Source: Actinomyces wuliandei (GTDB lineage Bacteria > Actinomycetota > Actinomycetes > Actinomycetales > Actinomycetaceae). Taken from it: a stretch of 64,000 bases of DNA. Positions 44,402 through 54,388 of the stretch are shown here, one piece after another. Each line of letters starts with the position of its first letter. Positions within the stretch are counted from its first letter, which is position 1. Under the pieces are notes generated by a model, which worked only from the letters and a program-made list of their open reading frames with translations, was not told the origin of the DNA and did no database searches. Made by a program: the position numbers and the translations under genes. The stretch is taken from NCBI RefSeq assembly GCF_004010955.1, contig NZ_CP025227.1, positions 2,108,001-2,172,000 on the forward strand, in the 5' to 3' direction.

Positions 44402-45256
44402 ATGACCGAGACCTCCGGCACCTCACGGCCCGCGCCCCCGGAGACCAGGCGCCGCTGGCGCGATGACCTGCGCCTGGCCCACACGATCACCGACCAGGTG
44501 GACCGGCTGACCCAGGCGCGCTTCGACGCTCGTGACTTCACCGTCGAGACAAAGCCTGACCTGACCCCGGTGACCGAGGCCGACCGTGAGGCGGAGCGCA
44601 CCATCCGCGAGCGGCTGTCACGGGCGCGCGGGCGTGACTCGGTCCTGGGCGAGGAGATGCCGACCACGGGCGGCACAGGCAGCACAAGTAGCACAGCACG
44701 CCAGTGGGTGGTGGACCCGATCGACGGGACCAAGAGCTTTGTGCGCGGGGTACCGGTGTGGGCCACGCTGATCGCGCTGGTGGAGGAGGGGCAGGTCGTC
44801 GTCGGCCTGGTGTCGGCGCCGGCGCTGGGCCGACGCTGGTGGGCCACGACGGACGGGGGGGCCTGGACCGGCCGCTCCCTGAGCTCGGCGCGCCGCCTCC
44901 AGGTCTCCCGGGTCGCCAAGCTCGCGGACGCCTCCCTGTCCTACTCCTCCCTGTCCGGGTGGGCCGGCACCGGACGCCTGCGCGGCATGTTGGCGCTCAT
45001 ACAGTCCTGCTGGCGCAGCCGCGCCTACGGGGACTTCTGGTCCTACATGCTGCTGGCCGAGGGAGCGGTGGACCTGGCCGCAGAACCCGAGCTGGCGCTC
45101 TACGACATGGCTGCCCTGGTACCGATCGTCACTGAGGCCGGCGGCACCTTCACCTCGCTGGAGGGTCAGGCCGGTCCCTTCGGGGGCAGCGCCCTGGCCT
45201 CCAACACCCTCCTGCACCCGGCCGCCACGCAGTACCTGGGCACGCTGACCGACTGA
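44402..45256 (+). CDS. hisN: Histidinol-phosphatase, inositol monophosphatase family
   Basis: A 284-residue magnesium-dependent phosphatase. Metal-binding motifs are GEEMP and VVDPIDGTKSFVRGVPVWAT; the C-terminal site is AAEPELALYDMAALVPIVTE. The KPDLTPVTEADREAE segment and the KSFVRG variant of the IMPase signature are typical of actinobacterial HisN, which removes phosphate from histidinol phosphate in histidine synthesis. A closely related inositol-phosphate phosphatase is the alternative. There is no other histidine gene nearby. Confidence 0.85.
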   Translation: MTETSGTSRPAPPETRRRWRDDLRLAHTITDQVDRLTQARFDARDFTVETKPDLTPVTEADREAERTIRERLSRARGRDSVLGEEMPTTGGTGSTSSTARQWVVDPIDGTKSFVRGVPVWATLIALVEEGQVVVGLVSAPALGRRWWATTDGGAWTGRSLSSARRLQVSRVAKLADASLSYSSLSGWAGTGRLRGMLALIQSCWRSRAYGDFWSYMLLAEGAVDLAAEPELALYDMAALVPIVTEAGGTFTSLEGQAGPFGGSALASNTLLHPAATQYLGTLTD

Positions 45257-45446
45257 CACCCTGGTGTCGGCTGGCTGAGGCCTGTTGGGTCGCCGCCGAC
45301 CGGCCGCACCAGCCGCCTGCCTGGGGACCGGTCACAGGCCTGTCGAGGGCGGCTGAGGCGGGATCCACACCCAGCGGGGTGCGGCAGCCACGGCTCCCCC
45401 GGTAGCCTGCCTCTGCCTGTACACCCAACTGACCCAGGGAGTTCCC

Positions 45447-46286
45447 GTGAACTGGCTGCACGCCGTCATCCTCGGCATCGTCGAGGGTGTGACCGAGTTC
45501 CTTCCGATATCCTCCACCGGCCACCTCAATATTGTGGAGCGGCTTCTCGGATACGACATCGACTCCGTCGGGATGACCGCCTTCACCGCAGTCATCCAGA
45601 TCGGCGCGATTATCGCGGCGATCATCTACTTCTGGAACGACATCGTGCGGATCGTGGCGGCCTGGCTGCGGGGCCTGAGAGACAGCGGCGCCCGCCGCGA
45701 CCCCGACTACACGCTGGGGTGGGGAATCATCCTGGGCACGCTTCCTGTCGCCGTGGCGGGCCTGGCCCTGCGCCCCTTTATCGAGGTCACAGCCCGTTCC
45801 CTGTGGATCATCGCCGGGGCACTTATCGTCTGGTCGGGCGTCATGTGGCTGGCTGACCGGAGGAAGAACCTCAGCAAGGGGATGCGGCAGGTAGGTATCC
45901 GCGACGCCCTGACCATCGGGGTCTTCCAGGCGCTGGCGCCTGTCTTCCCCGGCATCTCCCGCTCCGGGGCGACCATCTCGGCAGGCCTGCTCCTGGGCTT
46001 TGACCGGGTGACCTCCACGAGGCTGTCCTTCTTCATGGGGATCCCCGCCCTGGTGGCCGCCGGGCTGCTGGAGGCGGTGACGGCAGCGAGCGAGATCGGC
46101 CACTCCAGCATCGGGTGGAGCGCGACCCTCATCGCCACGGTCGTGTCCGGTGTGGTGGCCTACGCCACTATCGCCTGGCTGCTGAGGTTCGTCTCCTCCA
46201 ACAAGTTCACCTCCTTCATCATCTACCGCGTGGCCCTGGGGGCGGTCATCATGGCCCTGGTGGGCACCGGCGTCGTCGCCGCCTGA
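45447..46286 (+). CDS. uppP: Undecaprenyl-diphosphate phosphatase UppP (BacA)
   Basis: A 279-residue integral membrane phosphatase that recycles the lipid carrier for peptidoglycan synthesis and gives low-level bacitracin tolerance. Start GTG 45447 follows AGGGAG. The two active-site motifs are EGVTEFLPISSTGHL (residues 12-26) and FPGISRSGATISAGLLLG (about 168-185). About eight membrane segments are expected. It lies 190 nt after hisN and is followed by sbcD. Confidence 0.97.
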   Translation: MNWLHAVILGIVEGVTEFLPISSTGHLNIVERLLGYDIDSVGMTAFTAVIQIGAIIAAIIYFWNDIVRIVAAWLRGLRDSGARRDPDYTLGWGIILGTLPVAVAGLALRPFIEVTARSLWIIAGALIVWSGVMWLADRRKNLSKGMRQVGIRDALTIGVFQALAPVFPGISRSGATISAGLLLGFDRVTSTRLSFFMGIPALVAAGLLEAVTAASEIGHSSIGWSATLIATVVSGVVAYATIAWLLRFVSSNKFTSFIIYRVALGAVIMALVGTGVVAA

Positions 46287-46422
46287 AGGGCCTGGCCCTG
46301 GGACCGCGTCGGCGGCGGGGACGGCGGCCCCAGGGGCCTGCCCCGGGACGGCTTGCTCCTTCTGCCCCGCCCGCCCTCGCGTGCTGCCCACCGGTGTCGG
46401 TGCCCTGTGAGAGGGTGCCGTC

Positions 46423-47787
46423 ATGCGGATCCTCCACACCTCGGACTGGCACCTGGGGCGCACCTTCCACGGCCGGGTGCTTGACGACGACCACGCCGCC
46501 TTCATCGACCACCTGGTCACGCTGGCGCGCGAGGAGTCCGTGGACGCCGTGCTCGTGGCCGGGGACGTCTACGACCGCGCCCTGCCGCCCGCAGCCGCCG
46601 TCAGCCTCCTGGACGAGGCGCTGCGTCGCCTGACCGAGGTCACCCGGGTCGTCCTCACCCCCGGCAACCACGACTCGGCCCGTCGCCTGGGCTTCGCCGC
46701 CGACCTCATGACCGACCGCCTCCTCATCCGTGCCCGTGCCGCGCACGTGGGCTGCGGCATCGTCCTGCCCGACGCACAGGGCCGGGAGGCGGCCGTGGTG
46801 CACGCCCTGCCCTACCTGGACCCTGACGCCGCACGACAGTCCCTGCCGCCTGTGCTGGCTGAGCGCCTGGGTGAGCGCCCGGACCGCCCGGGCAGGCGGG
46901 TGGACGGGCAGGGCACTCGCGGCTCCCGGGAGCCGGGCCGGGCGGACCTCGGGGGCGGGCCGCAGTCCGCCGCAGGCAGCGACGACCCCCCGCTCCTGCC
47001 CCGCTCCCACGAGGCCGTGGTCAGCGCCGCGCTACGCCTGGTCGCAGCCGACCTGGAGCGCACGCGCTCGGGCCGCTCGCAGCGTCTGCCCAGCCTGGTC
47101 ATGGCCCACGCCTTCGTCGTGGGGGGCCGGGCCAGCGAGTCCGAGCGGGACATCCGGGTGGGGGGCGTGGACGCGGTACCCGCGCAGGTCTTCTCCACCG
47201 CAGGCGGCTCGCCGCTGGCCCAGGCCTGCGGCGGCATCGACTACGTGGCCCTGGGGCACCTGCACCGCCCCCAGGAGGTAGCCCCCTCCCCCAGGGAGGC
47301 GGGGCAGGGACCGCGCCTGGTCTACCCCGGTTCCCCGCTGGCCCTCTCCTTCGAGGAGGCCGACGCCACCAAGTCCTCGGTGCTGCTCGACGTCGGCCCG
47401 TGCGGGGTCACCGCCCTGGAGCGCGTCCCCGTCCCGGTCCGCCACCACGTCCGCACCGTGGAGGGCACGATGGACGAGCTCCTCTCCCCCGCCACCCAGG
47501 ACGCCACCGGGACGGACTCGTGGGTGCGCGTCGTCCTGCGGGGGGAGCGCCCGCCCGGCGCCCTGGCGACCCTGAGGACCCGCTTCCCCGGGCTGCTGGC
47601 CTTCCACCACGAGGCCCCCGCCCCCGGGCTGCGCGAGCAGGTGGGTGTCACCGCCGCCGCAGACCCCGTAGAGGTGGCCACCAGGTTTCTCGCCGACGTG
47701 GCCGGGCGACCCCCGGACCAGGCCGAGCGCCTCGCCGTGCAGCACGCCTACGAGGCTGTCCTGGCCCAGCAGCGGAGCGGCTCGTGA
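46423..47787 (+). CDS. sbcD: Exonuclease subunit SbcD
   Basis: A 454-residue Mre11-type nuclease. Phosphodiesterase motifs in order: HTSDWHLGRTF, AGDVYDRALPP, TPGNHDSARRLGF and, near residue 280, YVALGHLHRPQ. With SbcC it opens DNA hairpins and trims double-strand ends in an ATP-dependent way. A Gly/Arg/Pro-rich insert (about residues 150-190) is unusual. Its stop overlaps the sbcC start (GTGA). Confidence 0.95.
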   Translation: MRILHTSDWHLGRTFHGRVLDDDHAAFIDHLVTLAREESVDAVLVAGDVYDRALPPAAAVSLLDEALRRLTEVTRVVLTPGNHDSARRLGFAADLMTDRLLIRARAAHVGCGIVLPDAQGREAAVVHALPYLDPDAARQSLPPVLAERLGERPDRPGRRVDGQGTRGSREPGRADLGGGPQSAAGSDDPPLLPRSHEAVVSAALRLVAADLERTRSGRSQRLPSLVMAHAFVVGGRASESERDIRVGGVDAVPAQVFSTAGGSPLAQACGGIDYVALGHLHRPQEVAPSPREAGQGPRLVYPGSPLALSFEEADATKSSVLLDVGPCGVTALERVPVPVRHHVRTVEGTMDELLSPATQDATGTDSWVRVVLRGERPPGALATLRTRFPGLLAFHHEAPAPGLREQVGVTAAADPVEVATRFLADVAGRPPDQAERLAVQHAYEAVLAQQRSGS

Positions 47788-50700
47788 GGATCCACCACCT
47801 GACCATGACCGGTATCGGCCCCTACGCGGGTACCGAGACCATTGACTTCGACGCCTTCAGCGACTCGGGGCGGTTCCTGCTGACCGGCCCCACGGGCTCG
47901 GGCAAGTCCACCGTCATCGACGCCATCGTCTTTGCCCTCTACGGTGACGTGGCTGACACCTCCGACTCCTCCAGGCAGCGGATACGCTCCACCCTCCTGC
48001 CCCCGCAGGCGGGCAGCGCCGTCGAGCTCGTCGTGTCCACCACCGCAGGCGTGTACCGCATACGTCGCACCCCCGGCTACGAGCGGCCCAAGAAGCGGGG
48101 GCGGGGCACCACCACCGAGCACGGGACCGTCAGGCTGTGGCGCCTCACCCACCCGCAGGGCCAGCCCGTGGAGGAGCCCGTGACCCGTGTCGGCGAGGCT
48201 GACGCGGAGATCAGGCGTGTCGTGGGACTGAGCCGGGAGCAGCTGACCCAGACGGTCGTCCTGCCGCAGGGGAAGTTCGCCCGCTTCCTGCGTGCCGACT
48301 CCTCGCAGCGCCAGGAGCTTCTCCAGGACGTCTTCGGCACCGGCGTGTACGACTCCCTCCAGTCCCACCTGGCCGAGGCCTCCCGGGCGGGGACCAGGGC
48401 GGTGGAGGAGGCCGCCACCACCCTGCGAGCACAGGGCCGCACGCTGGCCCTGGGACTGAACCCTCTCCTCAGCACCCCGCAGGCCCCGCAGCCGGCACAG
48501 GGATCAGCCGAGGGAACAGCAGAGGAATCAGCAGAAGTGCCAGCAGAGGCGTCGGCAGCCGGGACCTGCGCAGCCGGAGCCCCCACCGCCGGGGAGGCCG
48601 AGCCCGACCCCCTCACAGCCCACGCGGCCCGGGCTAGCGCGCTGGCTGAGGAGCTGGAGGCAGGGCTCGCCACGGCCGAGCCCGATCCTGAGGCGCTGTG
48701 CCACGTGACCGCCGGGCTGCGCGAGCTCTCCCTCCAGGTGGTCGACCTGGCCGGGAGCGCGGCGCAGACAGCCCAGGAGGAGCTGCAGCAGGCCCAGCAC
48801 AGGTACGAGGAGGCGCGCAGTCTCCACGAGCGCCTGGAGCGCCGCCGCGCCCTCCTGGCCGACCAGCAGGCCCTTGACGAGCGCGCCGACCAGGACGCGG
48901 AGGCTGCCAGGCACCTGGAGGACGCGGCCAGGGCCGACCGCGTCATCGCGGTGCTGCGCTCGGCCGAGGCTGCCCGCACCCGGGCGTCCACCGCCGTCAG
49001 CACCCTGGAGGAGGCGGGGGCGCAGCCAGGCACGGGTCAGGCCCCCAGCCCAGGCGAGGCCGTGGAAGAGGGGGCAGAGGGTGAGACGCTGGGCACCCTC
49101 CTGGAGCCCGTGCGCCGCGAGGCACGCCGTCGCCTCCGCGCGCTGAGTGCCCCAGACCCCGCCCCGGCTCCCACAGGCACCGGCCCGGGCGACGAGGCCC
49201 TGAGCACCCTGGCTGTGGACCGGCGTGCCCACCGGCTGCGTCGGGAGCACGGCCGCCTGGAGGCACTGGCAGCCCAGGAGGCCAACCTCACGGTACGCGA
49301 CCTGGAGCTCCAGGACCGGTCCCATGACCTTGCCCGGCAGGAGCAGGAGCTCGCCGACCAGGCCGAGGCCCTGGCCCGCCACCCGCAACGGCGCTCGGCC
49401 CTGGTCGAGGACCTTGAGGCCGCCCGCGACGCCCGCAGCCGCCTCACCGAGCTGGAGCACCGCTACAGCCAGCGCCAGGAGCAGTACCAGGCGGTGATCG
49501 GCCTCCCACAGCTGGAGGCCCGGCTGCGCGACCGGCACCAGGCCCTGGCCACGGCGGCCCAGGCGGCCCTGCAGGCTGCGGACCGGGTCCAGGACACCCG
49601 GGTGCGGTGGATCGCCTCGGCTGCGGGGACGCTGGCGGCCGGGCTCAGGCAGGACGTCCCCTGCCCGGTCTGCGGCTCCCTGGACCACCCGGACCCCGCA
49701 CCGGGCGCTGGCCAGAGCACCACGCGCGAGCAGGTCGAGGAGGCCGAGGCGCTCCAGGAGCAGGCGGACAGCAACCTGGTGGAGGCCCGCCAGCTGGTCA
49801 GGGCCTGCCAGGACCGCTTGGAGGAGACCCGCCAGACCACGGCGGGCCTGAGCCCGCAGGAGGCGCAGGACCGCCTGGAGGAGACCCGCCAGGCCCTGGA
49901 GGAGGCCCACGCCCTGGCAGGCCAGGCCCAGGTCGCCGCGTCGCACCTGGCCGACTTTGACGCCGCCAGCCAGCGCCTGCGCAGCGAGCACGACCAGGCG
50001 CGCACCGCCCTGACCGCCTCGCTCAGCAGGCTGGAGGCTGACCGCAGCCAGCTGGAGCAGGACAGGAGCTCCTACGAGCAGGCGCGCGGCTCCTGGCCGA
50101 GCGTGGCCGCCAGGGCCGCAGCCGTGCTGGCGCAGGCCGAGGCTGCGGAGGCCGCCTCCCTGAGGGTCAGGCAGGTGCGGTCTGCGCTGGAGACAGCCGC
50201 GCAGGCTGGTGAGGAGCTGGTGGAGGCCCTGGAGGAGGAGGGCTTTGCCACCGCCCAGGAGGTCCGCATGGCCTTCCTGGACCCCGGGGCGCGGCAGGTC
50301 CTGACCACCAGGGTGCGCGACGCCCACGCGCAGCGGGAGCGGGTGAGGGCGGGGCTGGCCGACCCGCAGGTCGCCACCCTCACCGGTGCCGAGGAGGCCG
50401 ACCCGCAGGAGGCCGGTCGGCTCCTCCACCTCGCGCAGGCCCGTCACCAGGAGGCTGCGGACCACCTCGCCAGGAGGCAGGAGACCCGCACCCACCTGGA
50501 GCGCGCCTGCCAGGGGGTGGAGTCCGCAGCCCGCGCCTACCAGGAGGCGCTGCGCCACCACGCCCCCCTGCGTCAGGTCGCCAGGCTGGCCAGGGGGGAC
50601 AACCCCCAAGCGACCCCGCTGGCCACCTGGGTGCTCCAGGCCCGCTTCGAGGAGGTCCTCGTCTTCGCCAACGAGCGGCTGTCACAGATGTCCTCCGGCC

Positions 50701-51107
50701 GCTACGAGCTGGTCCGGGTCGCGGAGGAGACCGGCTCACGCTCCCGCCGCAGGGGGCTGGGGCTGGCTGTCACTGACCACCTGGTGGCCGAGCACCGTCG
50801 TGACCCTCGGACGCTGTCAGGCGGGGAGACGTTCTACGTCTCCCTGGCCCTGGCGCTGGCCCTGGCTGACGTCGTCGCCGCGGAGTCAGGCGGTACCACA
50901 CTGGACACGCTGTTCATCGACGAGGGCTTCGGCAGCCTGGACCCGGAGACGCTCCAGGCCGTCATGGCCCAGGTGGAGCGTCTGCGCGCCGGGGGCAGGA
51001 CCGTGGGCATCGTCTCCCACGTCGAGGAGCTGCGCCACCAGGTCGCCGACCAGGTCCAGGTGCGGCGCTCGGCTTCCGGCGGGTCCACGCTGAGGGTCGT
51101 ACGGTGA
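47784..51107 (+). CDS. sbcC: Exonuclease subunit SbcC
   Basis: A 1107-residue Rad50-type ATPase. Walker A is TGPTGSGKSTVIDAI (about residues 32-46), and the Q-loop region is VVLPQGKFARFLRADSSQRQ. Long Ala/Glu/Arg/Gln-rich coiled coils flank the zinc hook CPVCGSLDHPDP (about 626-637). The C-terminal signature TLSGGETFYVSLALALALAD (about 1009) and Walker B DTLFIDEGFGSLD complete the ATPase. The start GTG overlaps sbcD. A Pro/Ala-rich insert near 48480-48600 lengthens the first coil. Confidence 0.96.
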   Translation: MRIHHLTMTGIGPYAGTETIDFDAFSDSGRFLLTGPTGSGKSTVIDAIVFALYGDVADTSDSSRQRIRSTLLPPQAGSAVELVVSTTAGVYRIRRTPGYERPKKRGRGTTTEHGTVRLWRLTHPQGQPVEEPVTRVGEADAEIRRVVGLSREQLTQTVVLPQGKFARFLRADSSQRQELLQDVFGTGVYDSLQSHLAEASRAGTRAVEEAATTLRAQGRTLALGLNPLLSTPQAPQPAQGSAEGTAEESAEVPAEASAAGTCAAGAPTAGEAEPDPLTAHAARASALAEELEAGLATAEPDPEALCHVTAGLRELSLQVVDLAGSAAQTAQEELQQAQHRYEEARSLHERLERRRALLADQQALDERADQDAEAARHLEDAARADRVIAVLRSAEAARTRASTAVSTLEEAGAQPGTGQAPSPGEAVEEGAEGETLGTLLEPVRREARRRLRALSAPDPAPAPTGTGPGDEALSTLAVDRRAHRLRREHGRLEALAAQEANLTVRDLELQDRSHDLARQEQELADQAEALARHPQRRSALVEDLEAARDARSRLTELEHRYSQRQEQYQAVIGLPQLEARLRDRHQALATAAQAALQAADRVQDTRVRWIASAAGTLAAGLRQDVPCPVCGSLDHPDPAPGAGQSTTREQVEEAEALQEQADSNLVEARQLVRACQDRLEETRQTTAGLSPQEAQDRLEETRQALEEAHALAGQAQVAASHLADFDAASQRLRSEHDQARTALTASLSRLEADRSQLEQDRSSYEQARGSWPSVAARAAAVLAQAEAAEAASLRVRQVRSALETAAQAGEELVEALEEEGFATAQEVRMAFLDPGARQVLTTRVRDAHAQRERVRAGLADPQVATLTGAEEADPQEAGRLLHLAQARHQEAADHLARRQETRTHLERACQGVESAARAYQEALRHHAPLRQVARLARGDNPQATPLATWVLQARFEEVLVFANERLSQMSSGRYELVRVAEETGSRSRRRGLGLAVTDHLVAEHRRDPRTLSGGETFYVSLALALALADVVAAESGGTTLDTLFIDEGFGSLDPETLQAVMAQVERLRAGGRTVGIVSHVEELRHQVADQVQVRRSASGGSTLRVVR

Positions 51108-51147
51108 GGTAGGTGCGGCAGCCCGCGCGGTGGCGGCACCCGCGCGC

Positions 51148-51618
51148 TCAGGCCCCGAGCTCGTCAGCCAGGTGGTCACGCTCGGAGACGTCGTACCACA
51201 GGAGGTCCGCCTGCGCGGCGCGCTCGAAGGCCTCCTCGTCGCCCTGTCGGGCGGCCCGCACGTCAGCCTGCACCTGGGCGTCGTCGACGAAGATCGCGGC
51301 CACGTCCTGCCAGCCGACCGCGACCGTGACCTCCACCGTTCCCGGAACCACGTCCTGGTCGGGCTCCAGCTCGCGCACGGTAGCGTCGACGGCGTCGGCG
51401 GCAATGACCACGCGCCGGTCGGCGTGGCGGGCCGCACCGGGCTGGGCCAGCAGGAGCAGGGAGGCGTCCGCCGCGCACAAGGAGGCTGAGGCCTCCAGGC
51501 CCTCCTGGTCCTCCTCAGGCAGGGCCTGGGCCAGGGCGGGGGTGGCGGCGTGGGCCAGGCGGGGGCTGAGCGTCTCGGCCCGGAGGTCCGCCACGGTGGC
51601 GGGAAGGAAGACACGCAT
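51148..51618 (-). CDS. DUF6912 family protein
   Basis: A 156-residue conserved actinobacterial protein starting MRVFLPATVADLRAETLSPR, with RRVVIAADAVDATVRELEP in the middle and the acidic C-terminal block EEAFERAAQADLLWYDVSE. The MRVFxPxT start and ADLLWY end are the family's hallmarks as I recall them. The function is unknown. It is the last gene of SAF/CpaE-like/DUF6912 on the minus strand, 44 nt after the CpaE-like stop. It converges with sbcC, 40 nt away. Confidence 0.8.
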   Translation of the reverse strand: MRVFLPATVADLRAETLSPRLAHAATPALAQALPEEDQEGLEASASLCAADASLLLLAQPGAARHADRRVVIAADAVDATVRELEPDQDVVPGTVEVTVAVGWQDVAAIFVDDAQVQADVRAARQGDEEAFERAAQADLLWYDVSERDHLADELGA

Positions 51619-51662
51619 GACCCTAGTGTGCCTGAGGCGGTGCCGGGCCGGGAGCGGCACCG

Positions 51663-53648
51663 TCAGCGGCGGTGCCGTCCCCGACGACGCCCCGGGGAGG
51701 CCTCCGCCTCCCTGACCGGCTGTCCATCAGGTGTCCCGGAGGACCCAGAGAGGTCCTCAGGCACCGGAAGAGTCACGGGTGCCACAGGCGAGGGCGTCCC
51801 GGGCGGCCCTGGCGGAGGTGGCGGGGGCGGGGGCGGAGGTGGTGGCGGTCCCGGCTGGAGAGGTGACGGCGCGGGCGGGTGTGTCAGCCCGAGAGGACCT
51901 GTCGGCCTCGGCGGGCTCGTCAGGTCAGGAGGAGGCGCCTCCCGCTGGCCCACCGCCGGCACGGGTCGTCGTCGTGCCTGAGCCCCTGGCTCCTGCCGGC
52001 TCCTCTGCAGCCCCGGCACCTGCCCCTGCCGGGGTCGCAGCGCCGCCCACAGCCTGCGCAGCCCCCGGCCCTGCGACTGCTCCCGCACGCGAGCGACCGC
52101 ACCCGCACGCGGGTCCACCCGGTCCACCAGCTCGGCCAGCGCCCGCCCCAGGGGGCTGGTGGGGGCGGTGTCCAGGACGCTGCGCCCCTCAAGCAGCGCC
52201 CTGTCAGCAGCGGCCGCGTCCTCAGGCAGCAGCACGACCCGGCCCACTCCCCCGTAGCGCTCCACAGCCTCACGGACAGCCCGGTGAGGAGCGGGTCCGG
52301 CGGCGGAGGCCCGGACCCGGTTGACCACGACCTCCGTCCTGCTCGCCGTGGTGGTGACGGCGTCCAGGTCGGCCAGGAGCTGGACGAGCCGCCTGACCCC
52401 GACCGGGTCGGCTGCCCCCACGACGACCACGACGTCGGCCGCCGACACCAGGTCGCAGGCGACCGCCGAGCGGCCCGGCTCGAAGGTGAAGCCGTCGGTC
52501 TCGTCCTCGAGGAGGCCGCCAGCCACGTCCACCACGGTCCAGGCGGCGGCCCGGCGGCACTGGAGCCACACCTCGGTCATGGAGGCCGGAGGCAGCTCAC
52601 GCCACCGCCCCGCACGCCCCAGCCCGGCCAGCAGGTGGAGGTTGGCACCCACCGGGGCCAGGAACCTGCTGAAGGACTCCGCGTCCAACCTGCCGTGGGT
52701 GGCCAGGCGGGCAGCACCCGCCAGCGCCGAGGAGTCGTCTGGCATGCCCAGGAGCTGGACCAGGCAGGGGGCCTCCACGTCGGCGTCAGCGAGGACTGCC
52801 CCTCCGGCACCAGCCAGCCCGTGGGCCAGGGAGGCCGCCACCGTGGAGCGCCCGGGGGCGCCGTGGGTCCCCCACACGACGACGAGCCTCCCCAGGGCCT
52901 CACCGGGAGGCGAATCCTCGCCGCCTGGCGCCGCAGTCCCTGGTGCCACGGCCCTGGGCACCGCATTCCCGGGCGCCACGGCTCCTGGAACCGGGCTGTC
53001 ACCCACCGGCGCCGGGGCGGCCAGGGGGTCTCCGCCTGGCCCGGCCGCAGGTTCCTGCGGTGCCCAGGACACCTCCCCCGGGGTACCCGACGCGGCTGCG
53101 GGTCCTCCTGGGACGGGGGTGGGCGGGTGCGGCCCCGGTGGCGAGAGCTGGGAGCCGGGAGTGGCCAGGGGACCTGCGACGGGAGGCGCCCCAGCCGCCT
53201 GCACCGCCTCACCTGCCTGTGCGCTCCAGCGGTCCTGGAGCTGCCCGGGCTGGCCACGCTGCTCACCCTGGCCAGGCTGCTCAGGCTGCCCGACACGCGA
53301 GCGGGCCAGCTCCTGGAGCAGACCACGCACCTGTGCGGCCGGGGCGTCACGGCGCTCCACGGGCCAGCCCGCACTGCGCCAGCGCTCCTGCTCACCCGGG
53401 TCGACCAGCAGGAGGCCGCTCAGGCCTGCCCGGCCCAGCCTGTCGAGGACGGTACGGTCAATCTCCTCGAAGCCGGTGTCCAGGACGACGAGGGAGGCCA
53501 GCCCCGCCATGCCCGCCGACAGCAGCTCGGGCAGGTCGGCGCAGCGGCGCACCACGCTCAGGCCGCTCCCAGCCTGGTCCAGAGCCCGCACGATCTCAGC
53601 GTCCTCACCGCTGAGGGCCAGGAGGACACCGGCGCGCAGCGTGCTCAC
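51663..53648 (-). CDS. CpaE/Ssd-like MinD-family ATPase with polyproline tail
   Basis: A 661-residue protein. Residues 1-130 form a receiver-like domain (GVLLALSGEDAEIVRALDQA). A Pro/Gly/Ala-rich linker follows to about 310. A MinD/ParA-like ATPase has Walker A VWGTHGAPGRSTVAASLAHG, where the usual catalytic-site Lys is Arg, as I recall for other actinobacterial members; later motifs are VLADADVEAPCLVQLLGM and TVVDVAGGLLED. The C-terminal 100 residues include an unbroken run of 13 Pro. CpaE-like proteins take part in Tad pilus localisation or septum-site control. It is translationally coupled to the SAF-domain gene (GTGA overlap). Confidence 0.82.
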   Translation of the reverse strand: MSTLRAGVLLALSGEDAEIVRALDQAGSGLSVVRRCADLPELLSAGMAGLASLVVLDTGFEEIDRTVLDRLGRAGLSGLLLVDPGEQERWRSAGWPVERRDAPAAQVRGLLQELARSRVGQPEQPGQGEQRGQPGQLQDRWSAQAGEAVQAAGAPPVAGPLATPGSQLSPPGPHPPTPVPGGPAAASGTPGEVSWAPQEPAAGPGGDPLAAPAPVGDSPVPGAVAPGNAVPRAVAPGTAAPGGEDSPPGEALGRLVVVWGTHGAPGRSTVAASLAHGLAGAGGAVLADADVEAPCLVQLLGMPDDSSALAGAARLATHGRLDAESFSRFLAPVGANLHLLAGLGRAGRWRELPPASMTEVWLQCRRAAAWTVVDVAGGLLEDETDGFTFEPGRSAVACDLVSAADVVVVVGAADPVGVRRLVQLLADLDAVTTTASRTEVVVNRVRASAAGPAPHRAVREAVERYGGVGRVVLLPEDAAAADRALLEGRSVLDTAPTSPLGRALAELVDRVDPRAGAVARVREQSQGRGLRRLWAALRPRQGQVPGLQRSRQEPGAQARRRPVPAVGQREAPPPDLTSPPRPTGPLGLTHPPAPSPLQPGPPPPPPPPPPPPPGPPGTPSPVAPVTLPVPEDLSGSSGTPDGQPVREAEASPGRRRGRHRR

Positions 53649-54334
53649 CGCACCGGCTCCTGGCCCGCTGGCACCAGGGCCAGTGACCTGCCCTGGCCGA
53701 CCGAGGTCAGTACCGAGGCGAGCACGGAGTCGGGAACGGCCACCTCCACGCTGGTACCGGGCAGCCCCACCATGGAAGCCGAGGCCTCGGTGACCTCGAC
53801 GACCACCAGGCCCGTGGCGACCTCCTCGGCCTGGGCCGACTGCTCCTCCTGGGAGGCGGCCTGCCCCCGGGCGTCGTCCGGCAGGAGCCACAGGTCCACC
53901 TCGTCGCCGGGTCCCGTGCCCGTGGTCAGGGGTGTGGCCACCTCCAGGACCACCCGGCGCAGCTCCAGGTCCTCACTGGACCCCACGGCCTGGCGGGGCA
54001 GCAGCTCGCCGCGGCTGAGGGAGCGCGTGGACACCGCGCCCTGGGGCAGGTCACCGACCTCGACATAGGCCTGGGTCCCCGGGTGGGCCGCCACGGTGGT
54101 GAGCACGCCCTCTGCCTCCAGGTCGGCGCCCGGGGGCACGTCCTGGCTGAGGACGTATATCTGCGTGGTGTCCGCCGCCGCGTCAACCGCCCAGGCGCCC
54201 AGGGCGACAGCGGCGCCGATGAGGGCGATGCCGCCGGAGAGCCGTGGGTCCTTCCAGGCAGGGCGGCGCCAGGGGCTGTCAGGGTTGCGGCGCTCAGGGT
54301 CGGTACGGCGGGGCAGGGGGCGGGGCAACGTCAT
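53645..54334 (-). CDS. SAF-domain membrane protein (CpaB/RcpC-like)
   Basis: A 229-residue protein with an ideal AAGGAGG site 5 nt before ATG 54334. A basic N-terminus is followed by one membrane helix (GIALIGAAVALGAWAVDAA) and an extracytoplasmic SAF domain (about residues 60-125: VLSQDVPPGADLEAEGVLTT and RSLSRGELLPRQAV). SAF domains occur in Flp pilus assembly protein CpaB and in sugar- or cell-wall-related proteins. The coupled CpaE-like partner supports a pilus-type or surface-assembly role, although no pilin or secretion ATPase is in this window. Confidence 0.82.
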   Translation of the reverse strand: MTLPRPLPRRTDPERRNPDSPWRRPAWKDPRLSGGIALIGAAVALGAWAVDAAADTTQIYVLSQDVPPGADLEAEGVLTTVAAHPGTQAYVEVGDLPQGAVSTRSLSRGELLPRQAVGSSEDLELRRVVLEVATPLTTGTGPGDEVDLWLLPDDARGQAASQEEQSAQAEEVATGLVVVEVTEASASMVGLPGTSVEVAVPDSVLASVLTSVGQGRSLALVPAGQEPVR

Positions 54335-54388
54335 GGGGTCCTCCTTGGTCACGTAAGATCATCCTTGACGCGCCGCGACAAAGCAAGG

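Noticed and set aside
48528-50609. 693-codon minus-strand frame
   Set aside because: Antisense of the SbcC coiled coil; no recognisable domain.
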